Shown piece after piece: positions 8,301 through 16,060 of a stretch of DNA of 64,000 nucleotides. Numbering within the stretch: the first letter of the stretch is position 1; each line of letters opens with the position of its first letter. Origin of the DNA: Flavobacteriales bacterium (GTDB lineage: Bacteria; Bacteroidota; Bacteroidia; Flavobacteriales_F; PHOS-HE28); assembly GCA_016703105.1 (NCBI GenBank), contig JADJCS010000006.1:1-64000 (forward strand), in the 5' to 3' direction. The notes under the pieces are model-generated. The model was not told the origin of the DNA. It was given only the letters and a program-made list of their open reading frames with translations, and searched no databases. Both the position numbers and the translations under genes were made by a program.

Positions 8301-9312
8301 TGCGGTACCCGAAATGCGTTTCGCATCGGCGAAGCAGATCCGCCAGTCGGACCGGTTCGTGTCCCTTCGCACGCAGTGCCGCACTGATCGGTGGGAGGTA
8401 CTTCACATGCCGCAACAACTCGGACCAACACCGTAGTAGGCTGTATGACGGATCATAGATATGCCCCGGTTCACTGGAGACGCCGTTCAACTCAAGCACG
8501 GTGAAACGGCCGGCGCGGAAAGCCTCTTCGCTCTCGGCGCGGATGTCCACTCGGCCGTAGTACAGGCCTTCCGCATTAGCAAGAAGTTCATCCATCGCCC
8601 GTTCCAGTGAAGGAGTGGACAGCGCACAAGCATCGAAGAATAAGGTGCCGCGGCAATGATTGCCAATGGGCTCCACCACCACCTCTTCATCCACCGTGGG
8701 CACTCGGGCGAGAAGATCATGGCGGTACGTGCGGAGGCGTTCGAGCTGCAAGCGGCCGCGATAGATCCTCGCCAGCAACTGCTCCACCGAACGCTGTCCA
8801 TCGCCGACAACGGAGAGCATGCGCTTTCCGGTTATCGACAGCAACATGGTGCGGTCAGTTCGCGGGTCCTTGGCGAACATCAGCCCGTACTCATACGGCC
8901 ACGCCACCAACTGCTGCAGCAACATGGGTCGCCGAGCTATTGCGAGCACGTCGAAAAGCCGCTGCTCATCATCCACGCGCACCACGCCTTCGCCGCGTTC
9001 ACCCACATCGGGTTTCAGGATCAATGGAAAGGAGAGGTCCGTGGTCGCGATGCGCGCGCGCACGTCGTGTTCCGCGGTTCCTGGGTCAACAAGCAGCGAA
9101 GTGGGATAGGATCCTCGTGGCAGCAGCGCATAGATCGCCGACTTCCGTTCGCCGAAGAAGCCGCCCATGTCGATGGCGGGATCCGCGTTGGTGAAGAAAA
9201 CCAAACTGCGTTGGCGTATGGCGTGGTACAAAAGCCCAGGCACCACCGGCAGGTAGATGATGTACCACGGCAAGTACTCGTGGTTCCAACGCGCGGGCCA
9301 ACGAAGCCTCAT
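8224..9312 (-). CDS. ATP-grasp domain protein (D-Ala-D-Ala-ligase-like)
   Basis: 362 aa. The ATP-grasp fold is seen from PLILKPDVGERGEGVVRV (nucleotide-binding Lys and glycine-rich loop), through MLLQQLVAWPYEYGLMF, to the Mg-ligand strand FTVLELNGVSSEPGHIYDP. Such enzymes join a carboxylate to an amine or thiol with ATP; the product is unknown. The N-terminal 40 residues (YLPWYIIYLPVVPGLLYHAI) are hydrophobic and may touch the membrane. I start at ATG 9312, which shares ATGA with the stop of the upstream NRDE gene; ATG 9327 gives five more residues. Its 3' end overlaps the LysE-type gene by 77 bp. Confidence 0.75.
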   Translation of the reverse strand: MRLRWPARWNHEYLPWYIIYLPVVPGLLYHAIRQRSLVFFTNADPAIDMGGFFGERKSAIYALLPRGSYPTSLLVDPGTAEHDVRARIATTDLSFPLILKPDVGERGEGVVRVDDEQRLFDVLAIARRPMLLQQLVAWPYEYGLMFAKDPRTDRTMLLSITGKRMLSVVGDGQRSVEQLLARIYRGRLQLERLRTYRHDLLARVPTVDEEVVVEPIGNHCRGTLFFDACALSTPSLERAMDELLANAEGLYYGRVDIRAESEEAFRAGRFTVLELNGVSSEPGHIYDPSYSLLRCWSELLRHVKYLPPISAALRAKGHEPVRLADLLRRCETHFGYRIKFLRQLVERLSSPSTGQRSPVPGR

Positions 9313-10022
9313 GAAAGCGAGGACCATTGTTCATTCCCTACCACCAGGTCGTGGAAGTACATCCGCGCACCTTTGGTCTTGTGTTCCACCCCGACGGTAC
9401 AGACCGTCCGCAACCCGCCAGGACGCTCCATGAGGATCCGCTTCGAGGCGTCCGGATAGTGCGCGCCGCCCTGTTGATGGAATTCGAGCAATTGCTCCAA
9501 GCTCCGCGCCTCCCCCATCCGTTCGACGGTCTCCGCGAACCACTCGCGCCGCATGGCGCGGGCGGGCGCATCGTACAGCGTGGCTGAGGACCACAGGTGC
9601 GGCTGATCGGCCGGGTAGTCCATGCGATCCACCGAGGATCCGGTCCATACGATCGCTTCCACTTGGCGCGGGGCATGATGGAAGATCACCAATGTGAACG
9701 GCTCGATCCGCTCGAAGTCGAACCGCGCCAGGAAGGCTCCGGTGCTGCCATCTTCCGCGAAGCGCAGTGGCACGATCCCTCGGCTGTGCCTGTAAGGTGG
9801 CGTTCGGACGTGGGTCTCATGTCCGCCGTTCATCAGGTTCAAGGTGAAGCGGCCTGGGGCGGTGAGCAGCCAGGTTCCGCCACCGGCCTCGTCCACCGGA
9901 TACCACCACCGGCGCGCTTCATCCAACCCGGGCGGGATCATGCCACCTCGGGCACGCGACTCGTCGCGGTTGGAAGCGACCGCGAACCCGTCCGCCCAGG
10001 GCAGATAGGTCAGCGTACACAT
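9309..10022 (-). CDS. NRDE (TANGO2) family protein
   Basis: 237 aa, full length for the family. It starts MCTLTYLP and carries the name-giving motif in ASNRDESRAR (residues 16-25), then WWYPVDEAGGGTWLLT and LNLMNGG. The family has an Ntn-hydrolase-like fold with Cys2 as candidate nucleophile; no accepted reaction is known for bacterial members. It begins 1 bp after the DinB stop and overlaps the ATP-grasp start by 4 bp, so the three genes form one translationally linked run. Confidence 0.88.
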   Translation of the reverse strand: MCTLTYLPWADGFAVASNRDESRARGGMIPPGLDEARRWWYPVDEAGGGTWLLTAPGRFTLNLMNGGHETHVRTPPYRHSRGIVPLRFAEDGSTGAFLARFDFERIEPFTLVIFHHAPRQVEAIVWTGSSVDRMDYPADQPHLWSSATLYDAPARAMRREWFAETVERMGEARSLEQLLEFHQQGGAHYPDASKRILMERPGGLRTVCTVGVEHKTKGARMYFHDLVVGNEQWSSLS

Positions 10023-10523
10023 TCAGCGCTGGCGGAAGTTGCGCGTGGAGGCGGCGACTCCGAGGTGATCAGGGAACGAGACATGCTTCAGTTCCTGCTC
10101 CAGGGCGATGCGGATCATCGCAAGATGATGCACTCCATGGTCCGCGAGGTAGGCCAGTTCGCGTTTCAACGTGGTCATCTGGGAGCTCATATCCGGGGTG
10201 TCGGGCAATTCGCTCTCCATGGCCAGCACCTTATCCTCGCGCAGTTCATTCAACAAGCTGATGCTCCGCACGGCGGAAGCGCGGGCCGCGGTGACCTCGG
10301 TCTCGATCAGCAGGTTCCGCTGGCGGCGATCGTAGCTGAAGCTGCCCTCACGGACATGGGCCAACAGGCACTCATAGAACTCGAGGATATGCCGGAAGTG
10401 CTGGCCGACGCTGCTGCCGAAGAGCAGATCGGACGGCCGTGCCATCTCCTCGTCGCTGAGTTGGAGCAGCACCTGATCGATCTTCTCCAGGACCGAAACA
10501 TTGTAGGCAACAAGGGGCTGCAT
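10023..10523 (-). CDS. DinB-family four-helix-bundle protein
   Basis: 166 aa. The DinB/YfiT-like metal-binding histidines are visible in VGQHFRHILEFYE (near residue 40) and ADHGVHHLAMIRI (near residue 130). Family members include metal-dependent thiol transferases such as bacillithiol S-transferases; the activity here is unknown. First gene of the DinB-NRDE-ATP-grasp run. Confidence 0.8.
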   Translation of the reverse strand: MQPLVAYNVSVLEKIDQVLLQLSDEEMARPSDLLFGSSVGQHFRHILEFYECLLAHVREGSFSYDRRQRNLLIETEVTAARASAVRSISLLNELREDKVLAMESELPDTPDMSSQMTTLKRELAYLADHGVHHLAMIRIALEQELKHVSFPDHLGVAASTRNFRQR

Positions 10524-10606
10524 GGGGAGACGGTGGATGAGGTGGGGCCGGGGATGGGCCTCAAAGGTCGGTAGGTCCGCTGTTCCGGCGTGCAGTGCAC
10601 GTTAAT

Positions 10607-11014
10607 TCAGGTGCCGGGGCTGCGCCGATCAGCGAGGAGCGCCATCCAGCGCGTGCGATCACGGTACAGGAGGAAAGCCGAAAGAACCGCCACCAGCACT
10701 GCCAGGAGGAACAACTGCCCCCCATCCCCCTGCACCTCGATACCCAGGACCGTGAGGTGGCTCAGGATCGCTCCGCCCATGATGCCCAGGGCCAGTGCGG
10801 CCCCTACCCAGGCCGAGGCGGGCCAAAGCAGCAGCAGCGCAGCGATCAGTTCTGCTACGCCGGACCCGATCCTTCCGATCGGCTCCAGACCCAACGTGCT
10901 GAAGATGTATACCGACTCTGGAGCGGCGGTGAACTTGAAGAACAGGGTCTGGAGCAGGATCACCGCAGCAATGAGGTTCGGGAGCAGGCGCAGGGAACGC
11001 GAAAGAGGCGACAT
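10607..11014 (-). CDS. DoxX-family membrane protein
   Basis: 135 aa, four transmembrane helices. LRLLPNLIAAVILLQTLFFKFTAAPESVYIFSTLG followed by GRIGSGVAELIAALLLLWP is the DoxX/DoxX-like pattern. Members are poorly understood inner-membrane proteins tied to redox or sulfur metabolism in some species. It lies 43 bp downstream of the YHS protein on the same strand, so the two may be one transcript. Confidence 0.8.
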   Translation of the reverse strand: MSPLSRSLRLLPNLIAAVILLQTLFFKFTAAPESVYIFSTLGLEPIGRIGSGVAELIAALLLLWPASAWVGAALALGIMGGAILSHLTVLGIEVQGDGGQLFLLAVLVAVLSAFLLYRDRTRWMALLADRRSPGT

Positions 11015-11057
11015 ACGATGGCAAGGTGAGGGTTGTCGGTCGCAGCTACTTCGCGTG

Positions 11058-11504
11058 TTAGAAAACCGCCCAGTTCGCGTCGGCTTGCTTGTTCAGCCGG
11101 GCTTCATCGGCGTTCCAATCCTCCAGGGTGTTGTTGAAGTACTTGTTGTAGAAAAGGTAGAGCTTGCCGTTCCTGATCTTGAAGGTTTGGGGGTCGACAT
11201 CCACCTTCTCGTTGTGGTCGCCGATCGCGAAGGCGCACCAACCTCCGTATTGGGGCAGGTACTTCTCCGGATCCTTCTTGAAAAGATCCAGATGCGCCTG
11301 GTTCGCGAAGTGGAACGAGGCACCCCGATGCACGAACGACCATTGTGAGCTCCCTTCCACCGCTTTGCCTTCGAGCAAGTAGGCCACTGGGTCATAGCCA
11401 TCCACCCAAACACCTTTCTCATCCACATTGAAATAAGGTTGGGACTGCGCGGGCAACAGGTTGCTCCAGCAAAGGAGGAGCGTGAGCGCGATGACGGATC
11501 TCAT
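11058..11504 (-). CDS. Secreted YHS-domain protein
   Basis: 148 aa. Signal peptide MRSVIALTLLLCWSNLLPAQ, then a YHS domain: VDGYDPVAYLLEGKAVEGSS, SFHFANQAHLDLFKKDPEKY, LPQYGGWCAFAI. This matches the periplasmic YHS proteins often found near metal-handling or oxidase genes; YHS domains are thought to bind metal, but no substrate is proven. ATG 11504 is chosen because the signal peptide starts there; the same frame runs open to 11603 without homology. DoxX follows. Confidence 0.85.
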   Translation of the reverse strand: MRSVIALTLLLCWSNLLPAQSQPYFNVDEKGVWVDGYDPVAYLLEGKAVEGSSQWSFVHRGASFHFANQAHLDLFKKDPEKYLPQYGGWCAFAIGDHNEKVDVDPQTFKIRNGKLYLFYNKYFNNTLEDWNADEARLNKQADANWAVF

Positions 11505-11562
11505 GGTCGCCTCTGTTGTGAAGGCGACGGGATAGTCCGCCGATGCGATCAATCCTGACAGA

Positions 11563-11796
11563 TCACTCCAACACCCGTTCGCCGCGCACCGGCCGAAGGG
11601 CATCGCGCACCATCTTCAGGAAGCGCTCATCACATTCCAGGATGGCGGTGCAACGAACAGACGCGTTGGTCACCCAGGCCTGACGCTCCGCGATCCCTTC
11701 GCGCTCGCAGAACTGGTGGAGATGCTTAACGAAATGCTCGGCCGTGGGCAAAGCATCCGGGCCGAAGAAATCCCAGTGGAAGCGCAGCGCAGGCAT
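11563..11796 (-). CDS. Small protein of unknown function, third gene of the toxin-antitoxin-like cassette
   Basis: 77 aa with no family I recognise. It starts MPALRFHWDFFGPDALPTAE, is rich in His, Phe and Arg, and has Cys at residues 30, 49 and 55. Its ATG overlaps the stop of the RelE/ParE-like gene by one base (TGATG), so it is very probably translated with it. It could be a chaperone or accessory factor of the cassette, or an unrelated rider. Confidence 0.5.
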   Translation of the reverse strand: MPALRFHWDFFGPDALPTAEHFVKHLHQFCEREGIAERQAWVTNASVRCTAILECDERFLKMVRDALRPVRGERVLE

Positions 11797-12065
11797 CAGG
11801 GGAATCGCTTGTAGATCTCGACGCGCATAGCGAAACGGACCAGAGTGATCAGGTCTCCTTCAAGGAAGAATCCCAACCGATAGCTCCCGATCCGGACGCG
11901 GTAAGCCTGCGGATGGCCTTTCATCTTCTTCACTTGGCGCAGATCCATGATCGAGCTTACGGCTTCCATGGCCAGTACGGTCTGTTTCACACGAGCGCGA
12001 AGCTTGGTGTCGGGAAGGTCGTCGATATCCCGTGAAAAGCTCCGGAGCGCAACGATCCGCATCAA
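11796..12065 (-). CDS. RelE/ParE-superfamily toxin-like protein
   Basis: 89 aa, usual toxin length. The pattern FSRDIDDLPDTKLRARVKQTVLAMEA, DLRQVKKMKGHPQAYRVRIGSYRLGFFLEGDLITLVRFAMRVEIYKRFP is that of the RelE/ParE fold: helical N-terminus, then KMKG....YRVRIG.YRLGF and the final H/R-E-Y/I-YK strand. RelE-type members cut mRNA on ribosomes and ParE-type members attack gyrase; which applies is not visible. Its ATG lies inside the stop of the preceding small gene (4 bp overlap), the standard antitoxin-first order. Confidence 0.8.
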   Translation of the reverse strand: MMRIVALRSFSRDIDDLPDTKLRARVKQTVLAMEAVSSIMDLRQVKKMKGHPQAYRVRIGSYRLGFFLEGDLITLVRFAMRVEIYKRFP

Positions 12066-12271
12066 CGGGACAGCTTGCGCATGATGGTGTCGCGCGAAAC
12101 CGTTTTTGTCCGGTCCGCCTCGAGCATCAGCATCAGCAAGCCAAGGTCTTCGAGCTCCTCAACGGAGAGCTCCTTGGCCTTGAGCCCTTGGTCATCGAGG
12201 AACCCATAAAGCGACTTGCGCGCCTTGCTCGACTTCACGCCTACCAGCACATAGCTACTGGGCTTTTTCAT
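12062..12271 (-). CDS. Putative antitoxin of the RelE/ParE-like toxin
   Basis: 69 aa. MKKPSSYVLVGVKSSKARKS is a basic beta-strand-like start; the rest is helical and acidic (ELSVEELEDLGLLMLMLEADRTKT), as in many type II antitoxins that use an N-terminal DNA-binding part and a C-terminal toxin-wrapping part. The call rests on size and on its place directly upstream of, and overlapping, the toxin-like gene. A TAGCTTTG box lies 4 nt before its ATG. Confidence 0.6.
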   Translation of the reverse strand: MKKPSSYVLVGVKSSKARKSLYGFLDDQGLKAKELSVEELEDLGLLMLMLEADRTKTVSRDTIMRKLSR

Positions 12272-12275
12272 GATC

Positions 12276-12283
12276 CAAAGCTA
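12276..12283 (-). promoter_or_regulatory. -7 promoter box TAGCTTTG of the toxin-antitoxin-like cassette
   Basis: On the minus strand TAGCTTTG fits TAnnTTTG exactly and stops 4 nt before the antitoxin ATG. Transcription starting a few nt downstream would give a leaderless message. Confidence 0.5.
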
Positions 12284-12339
12284 ATGCGGCTTCTCGCTCG
12301 GCGACCGCAACACGGATCCTGGCTGGTGTGTGCGAGGCG

Positions 12340-12959
12340 TTACCTTATCGCTCCACGGTCCAGCAGATCTATGGGTCCACTGCGGAACCGCACCTTATTC
12401 CCATGGGACGGATGAGGAACGTGGTGGTGAGCGCATCCTATGCGCCCCAACAGACGGGCGGCGCTTCCGCCCACGGCCACAACGCTCTGGATCGATGGGA
12501 ACAGCTTCCGGAATTCGTCGAGGACATCTCTGCCCTCGTTCAATTCAGGGTCGCTCGGTCGTCTGTTCTTCCGGGTCGATGGGTCAATGGGATTGAAGGG
12601 GTGGGCGTTCCACAGCGGCAGGCAAAACTCAAGTTGTTGGAACACATCCCAAACCATGGGGCCGTGCCCTCCGTCTCCGCCAGCGCTCGCTCAATATGAA
12701 AACCATCGAACAATCCGAAGGGCCTCTTAAGCATGACACGCAGACTTGTGAAAGGCACGCCGCTCTGGGCGCATCCTCTCCGGCCGGGAGCCTCTCCCAC
12801 ACACAAGGTGGCCGGAGCTCTAAACGTCATCGCCTGCAAATAATCCTTCAGCCTAGCTCGAGCCTCTCCGTTGTCGGCGTATGGGTTGAACACGCTGGTG
12901 CCATCAGCCTTCATTCGTCCAAGACCTTCAACGAAGAGGTCGATGCTTCGATCGGTCAT
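12340..12959 (-). pseudogene. Uracil-DNA glycosylase superfamily protein, one frameshift
   Basis: Joined across the break the protein would be about 206 aa. The first part (12959 down to about 12658) has the UDG-superfamily start LCVGEAPGRRGCAQSGVPFTS; the second part (12657 to 12340), in another frame, continues MVWDVFQQLEFCLPLWNAHPFNP, VVAVGGSAARLL and HPSHGNKVRF, which hold the family's LWNAHPFNP and HPS motifs. The break is in a CCCC run at about 12657-12662: one more C would restore the frame. It excises uracil from DNA if intact. Indel error is as likely as true inactivation. Confidence 0.75.
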
Positions 12960-12993
12960 GAGGAGGGCTCATGCATGTCTATCGGAGACGCCA

Positions 12994-14001
12994 CTACGCC
13001 AGCTTCTCGCTCAGCGACCGCATTGCATGGATCGGCACCACGCGTTCGTAGAGCATGCCATACGTCGCCTCGGTGATGGGCATGTCCACCTTCATTTTCT
13101 GATTGATCTCGTGGACGCACTTCACGGCGTAGTAGCCCTCGGCCACCATGTTCATCTCCAACTGGGCGGCCTTCACGCTGTAGCCTTTGCCGATCATGGT
13201 GCCGAACTCGCGGTTCCGGCTGAAGGTGGAATAGGCCGTGACCAGTAGATCGCCGAGATACGCGGGCTCATTGATGTCGCGCGCGATGGGGTGCACCGCT
13301 TCCACGAACCGTGCGATCTCCTGGATGGCGCGGCTCACGAGCACCGCACGGAAGTTGTCACCGTACCCGAGCCCGACACTGATCCCGCTGCAAACCGCGA
13401 TGACGTTCTTCAGGATCGCCGCGTACTCGGTGCCGTAGATATCGTCGCTCAAGGTCGTCTTCATGGAGCGGCCATTCAACGCTATGCCCATGCGTTGTGC
13501 GTGCGCACTGTTCTGGCTGGCGATGGTGAGGTAGCTGAGGCGCTCCATGGCCACCTCTTCCGCATGGCACGGGCCGCAGATCACGCCGAAATTCTCCTTG
13601 CTCACACCCCAATGCTCGAACAGGTACTCGCCCACGATCTGGTTCGTCTCCGGCACAATGCCCTTCACCGCGCTGAAGAGGATCTTACCCTTCAGTTCGG
13701 AAGGATCGAGTTGCTCCATCGTCGCCTTGAGGAAGGCGCTCGGTACGGCGATCACCAGCACATCGGCGTTCTTCACCACCGCATGGATGTCGGTGTTCAT
13801 GGCCAGGCGTTCCACCTCGAACTGCGCGGCGCTGATGTAATCCGGGTTGTGCCCGTACTTGGCGATGTGGGCGATGGTCTCCGGCCGCCGCACCCACCAG
13901 CCCACCTGATCCGCGTTCGTGCTCAGCAGCTTCACCAGGGCCGTGCCCCAGGATCCGGCACCGATCACCGCGATGCGCTTCTTGTCCGTGGGGTCCAGCA
14001 T
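12994..14001 (-). CDS. gpsA: NAD(P)H-dependent glycerol-3-phosphate dehydrogenase
   Basis: 335 aa, full length. GpsA reduces dihydroxyacetone phosphate to sn-glycerol-3-phosphate, the first step of phospholipid synthesis, in the cytoplasm. The dinucleotide loop IAVIGAGSWGTALVKLL is at residues 10-26; SAVKGI and YGTEYAAILKNVIAVCSGI contain the two active-site lysines; the C-terminal helix block MPITEATYGMLYE is present. A TACTTTCA box lies 12 nt before the ATG at minus-strand 14021-14014. The M28 peptidase stop is 25 bp upstream, so its own promoter is plausible. Confidence 0.96.
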   Translation of the reverse strand: MLDPTDKKRIAVIGAGSWGTALVKLLSTNADQVGWWVRRPETIAHIAKYGHNPDYISAAQFEVERLAMNTDIHAVVKNADVLVIAVPSAFLKATMEQLDPSELKGKILFSAVKGIVPETNQIVGEYLFEHWGVSKENFGVICGPCHAEEVAMERLSYLTIASQNSAHAQRMGIALNGRSMKTTLSDDIYGTEYAAILKNVIAVCSGISVGLGYGDNFRAVLVSRAIQEIARFVEAVHPIARDINEPAYLGDLLVTAYSTFSRNREFGTMIGKGYSVKAAQLEMNMVAEGYYAVKCVHEINQKMKVDMPITEATYGMLYERVVPIHAMRSLSEKLA

Positions 14002-14026
14002 GGCGTTCGGTGATGAAAGTACCAGC

Positions 14027-15700
14027 TTAGAACGTCACCTCCGCCTCCACTTCCTTCCCTTCGCGCAGCACGATGACCTTGGCCTTGTCGCCACGCGCGA
14101 ATTGACCCAACGCCTTCATGTAACTCATCATATCGGTCACTTCGAGCGCCCCGAGCTTCACCACGATATCGCCGGTCTTCAGCCCTGCCGCTGCGGCCGG
14201 CTTGCCGTCGGTGACGCCATCGATCCGCATGCCCTTGCCATCGAACATGTAATCCGGCACCACCCCGAGCGTCACCTTGAAGCGGGGTGTGCTCGCACTG
14301 TCCGCGTCCACGGTCTTGGTGAAGGCGAGCTTGCCATCGTCGTTCAAGGTGGTGATCAATGACTCGATGAAGCGGGTAACGCGGAGCATGCCGGGGTAGT
14401 TGATCAGCGCTTCGTCATCGCTGGGCTTGTGGTAGTCGGCATGCGCTCCGGTAAAGAAGTGGATGGCCGGAACACCCTGCAGGTAGAAGGAGGTGTGGTC
14501 GCTCGGCCCGATCCCGCTGACCGTGGACTTCACATGGAGCGATCCCGCTTGAACACGCGTCACCTCCTCCCACGTGGGCGAAGTGCCTACGCCGTTGATG
14601 CCAATGCCCCCTGCCGTATCAAGACGGCCCACCATATCCAGGTTGATCATATAGTTCAGCGTGGCGATCGGCAGCGTGGGATGCTTGGTCCAATAGTTCG
14701 ATCCGAAGAGCCCCTTCTCCTCGCCACTGAACGCGATGAACAGATAGTCGTTCGCACGGGCTTCGTCCATCTCGGCCAGGTCGCGTGCGAGCTGAAGCAT
14801 CACGGCGATCCCGCTCGCATTGTCATCCGCTCCGTTATGGATGGCCGGCTCACCGCGATGCAAGGAGCCCTCATCGCCGAAACCAAGGTGGTCGAAATGC
14901 GCGCCGATCACCACCACGTTCTCCTTCCCGTTGTCGAGCAGGCCGACCACGTTGCGGCCGGTCATCGTCGGGCGTTCGATGGTCACGGTCGCAGCGAACG
15001 CATCGCCGTCCTTCAATCCGTCCTTGTACAGATCACATTTCAAGAACATGACCGGTACACCCACGGACGTGGTCCGCGCGCGCAGCTCGCTGGAGGGATC
15101 CACCACATCCTTGTCATCGTTGTAGAACAGGACGGCCACCGCGCCCAATTCCACGGCTTTGGCAGCGCGGGCTTGGAGGTCGTGGTAGGCGAGGAACTTG
15201 CTGTGCGGATGGATGCCGTCCGGAGAGCCCACCATCAGCGCCACGCACTTCCCTTTGGGGTCGATGCCATCGTAATCGGAACGACCCAGGTCCGGGGCTT
15301 GGATCCCATAGCCGCAACGCATGATCGTGCTCAGCACGTTCCCGTTCCCGGAGAATGGAAGCGGGTACCATTCGTCGTTCAACTCCGGCCGCTGGCGTCC
15401 TACCTGCAACGCTTGGGTAGCGCCGAGCACGGGCTCCCCCGCGAAGGTGAAGGCCTGCTCGTAGCGCGCACTATCCCCATAAGGCATCAAGCCGATGCTG
15501 GACATTTTCTGGATGATGTAATCAGCGGCCAGGCGCTCCCCCTTCGTGCCGGTCTCCCGGCCTTCCAACAGGTCGCTGGCGAGGTATTGCACGTCGTACC
15601 TCATCTGGTCCAGCACATCGGCATCGGGCATCAATTGCGCCTGTGAAGCGAGCGGTCCGGCGAGCAGTGCGGCCGTGGGCAAATAGCGAAGAGCTTTCAT
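14027..15700 (-). CDS. Secreted M28-family aminopeptidase with C-terminal PDZ domain
   Basis: 557 aa. Signal peptide MKALRYLPTAALLAGPLASQAQ. An inserted PA-type region (residues 110-230) is followed by the M28 di-zinc site: IGAHFDHLGFG (His/Asp), NGADDNASGIAVMLQLA (bridging Asp), FIAFSGEEKGLFGS (catalytic Glu-Glu), NLDMVGRL (Asp) and HADYHKPSDD (His). The last 90 residues are a PDZ domain (DGVTDGKPAAAAGLKTGDIVVKLGALEV). It removes N-terminal residues from peptides outside the cytoplasm. No T9SS domain, so periplasm or export by another route is likely. Confidence 0.92.
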   Translation of the reverse strand: MKALRYLPTAALLAGPLASQAQLMPDADVLDQMRYDVQYLASDLLEGRETGTKGERLAADYIIQKMSSIGLMPYGDSARYEQAFTFAGEPVLGATQALQVGRQRPELNDEWYPLPFSGNGNVLSTIMRCGYGIQAPDLGRSDYDGIDPKGKCVALMVGSPDGIHPHSKFLAYHDLQARAAKAVELGAVAVLFYNDDKDVVDPSSELRARTTSVGVPVMFLKCDLYKDGLKDGDAFAATVTIERPTMTGRNVVGLLDNGKENVVVIGAHFDHLGFGDEGSLHRGEPAIHNGADDNASGIAVMLQLARDLAEMDEARANDYLFIAFSGEEKGLFGSNYWTKHPTLPIATLNYMINLDMVGRLDTAGGIGINGVGTSPTWEEVTRVQAGSLHVKSTVSGIGPSDHTSFYLQGVPAIHFFTGAHADYHKPSDDEALINYPGMLRVTRFIESLITTLNDDGKLAFTKTVDADSASTPRFKVTLGVVPDYMFDGKGMRIDGVTDGKPAAAAGLKTGDIVVKLGALEVTDMMSYMKALGQFARGDKAKVIVLREGKEVEAEVTF

Positions 15701-15706
15701 GGGCCG

Positions 15707-15714
15707 CGAAGATA
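15707..15714 (-). promoter_or_regulatory. -7 promoter box TATCTTCG of the M28 peptidase
   Basis: TATCTTCG ends 6 nt before the ATG at 15700. The same box at the same 6-nt distance stands before ricT (48168-48175), which supports a leaderless start in both. Confidence 0.5.
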
Positions 15715-15773
15715 CCCGTCGGCCTAACTTTCATCGGCCGCGCGATCCGGTTATGCCGCGTGGATGACCCGTC

Positions 15774-16004
15774 ATGAAAAAGATCCTTGTCGCTCTCGTC
15801 GGCCTCCTCTGCTTCGTTTACTTGTTGAACCCCACGGCCGGGGTCTTCGAGCTCCTGCCAGACAACATCCCGCTGATAGGCAACCTGGATGAGGTGACCG
15901 CCACCACCGTATTCTTCGCCGCTATGCGCTACTTCGGATGGGACCCCACGACCATGCTCCTGAAAGGAACGAAGGCACCTTCGGCGAGTCCCCCGGCCCG
16001 TTGA
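15774..16004 (+). CDS. Small DUF1232 (YkvA-like) membrane protein
   Basis: 76 aa. The N-terminal hydrophobic stretch is followed by YLLNPTAGVFELLPDNIPLIGNLDEVTATTVFFAAMRYFG, matching the DUF1232 core (Y..-P-x-D-L-I/L-PDxIP-x-x-G-x-L-D-E/D). Members are small membrane-associated proteins of unknown role. The tail after residue 66 is Pro/Ser-rich. A TAACTTTC box lies 41 nt upstream. Confidence 0.72.
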   Translation: MKKILVALVGLLCFVYLLNPTAGVFELLPDNIPLIGNLDEVTATTVFFAAMRYFGWDPTTMLLKGTKAPSASPPAR

Positions 16005-16060
16005 ACCGATCCTTGCGAACTTGCCATCGCGGATGGTCTCTTGTGCTTCGTCCGCTTCGC

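Noticed and set aside
9597..10574. 325-codon plus-strand frame across DinB and NRDE genes
   Set aside because: Both minus-strand genes have recognised families and adjoin exactly; the plus frame has no motif.
14429..15646. 405-codon plus-strand frame opposite the M28 peptidase
   Set aside because: Composition is His/Arg/Val-rich, as expected from the reverse complement of a GC-rich gene; the minus strand carries clear M28 and PDZ motifs.
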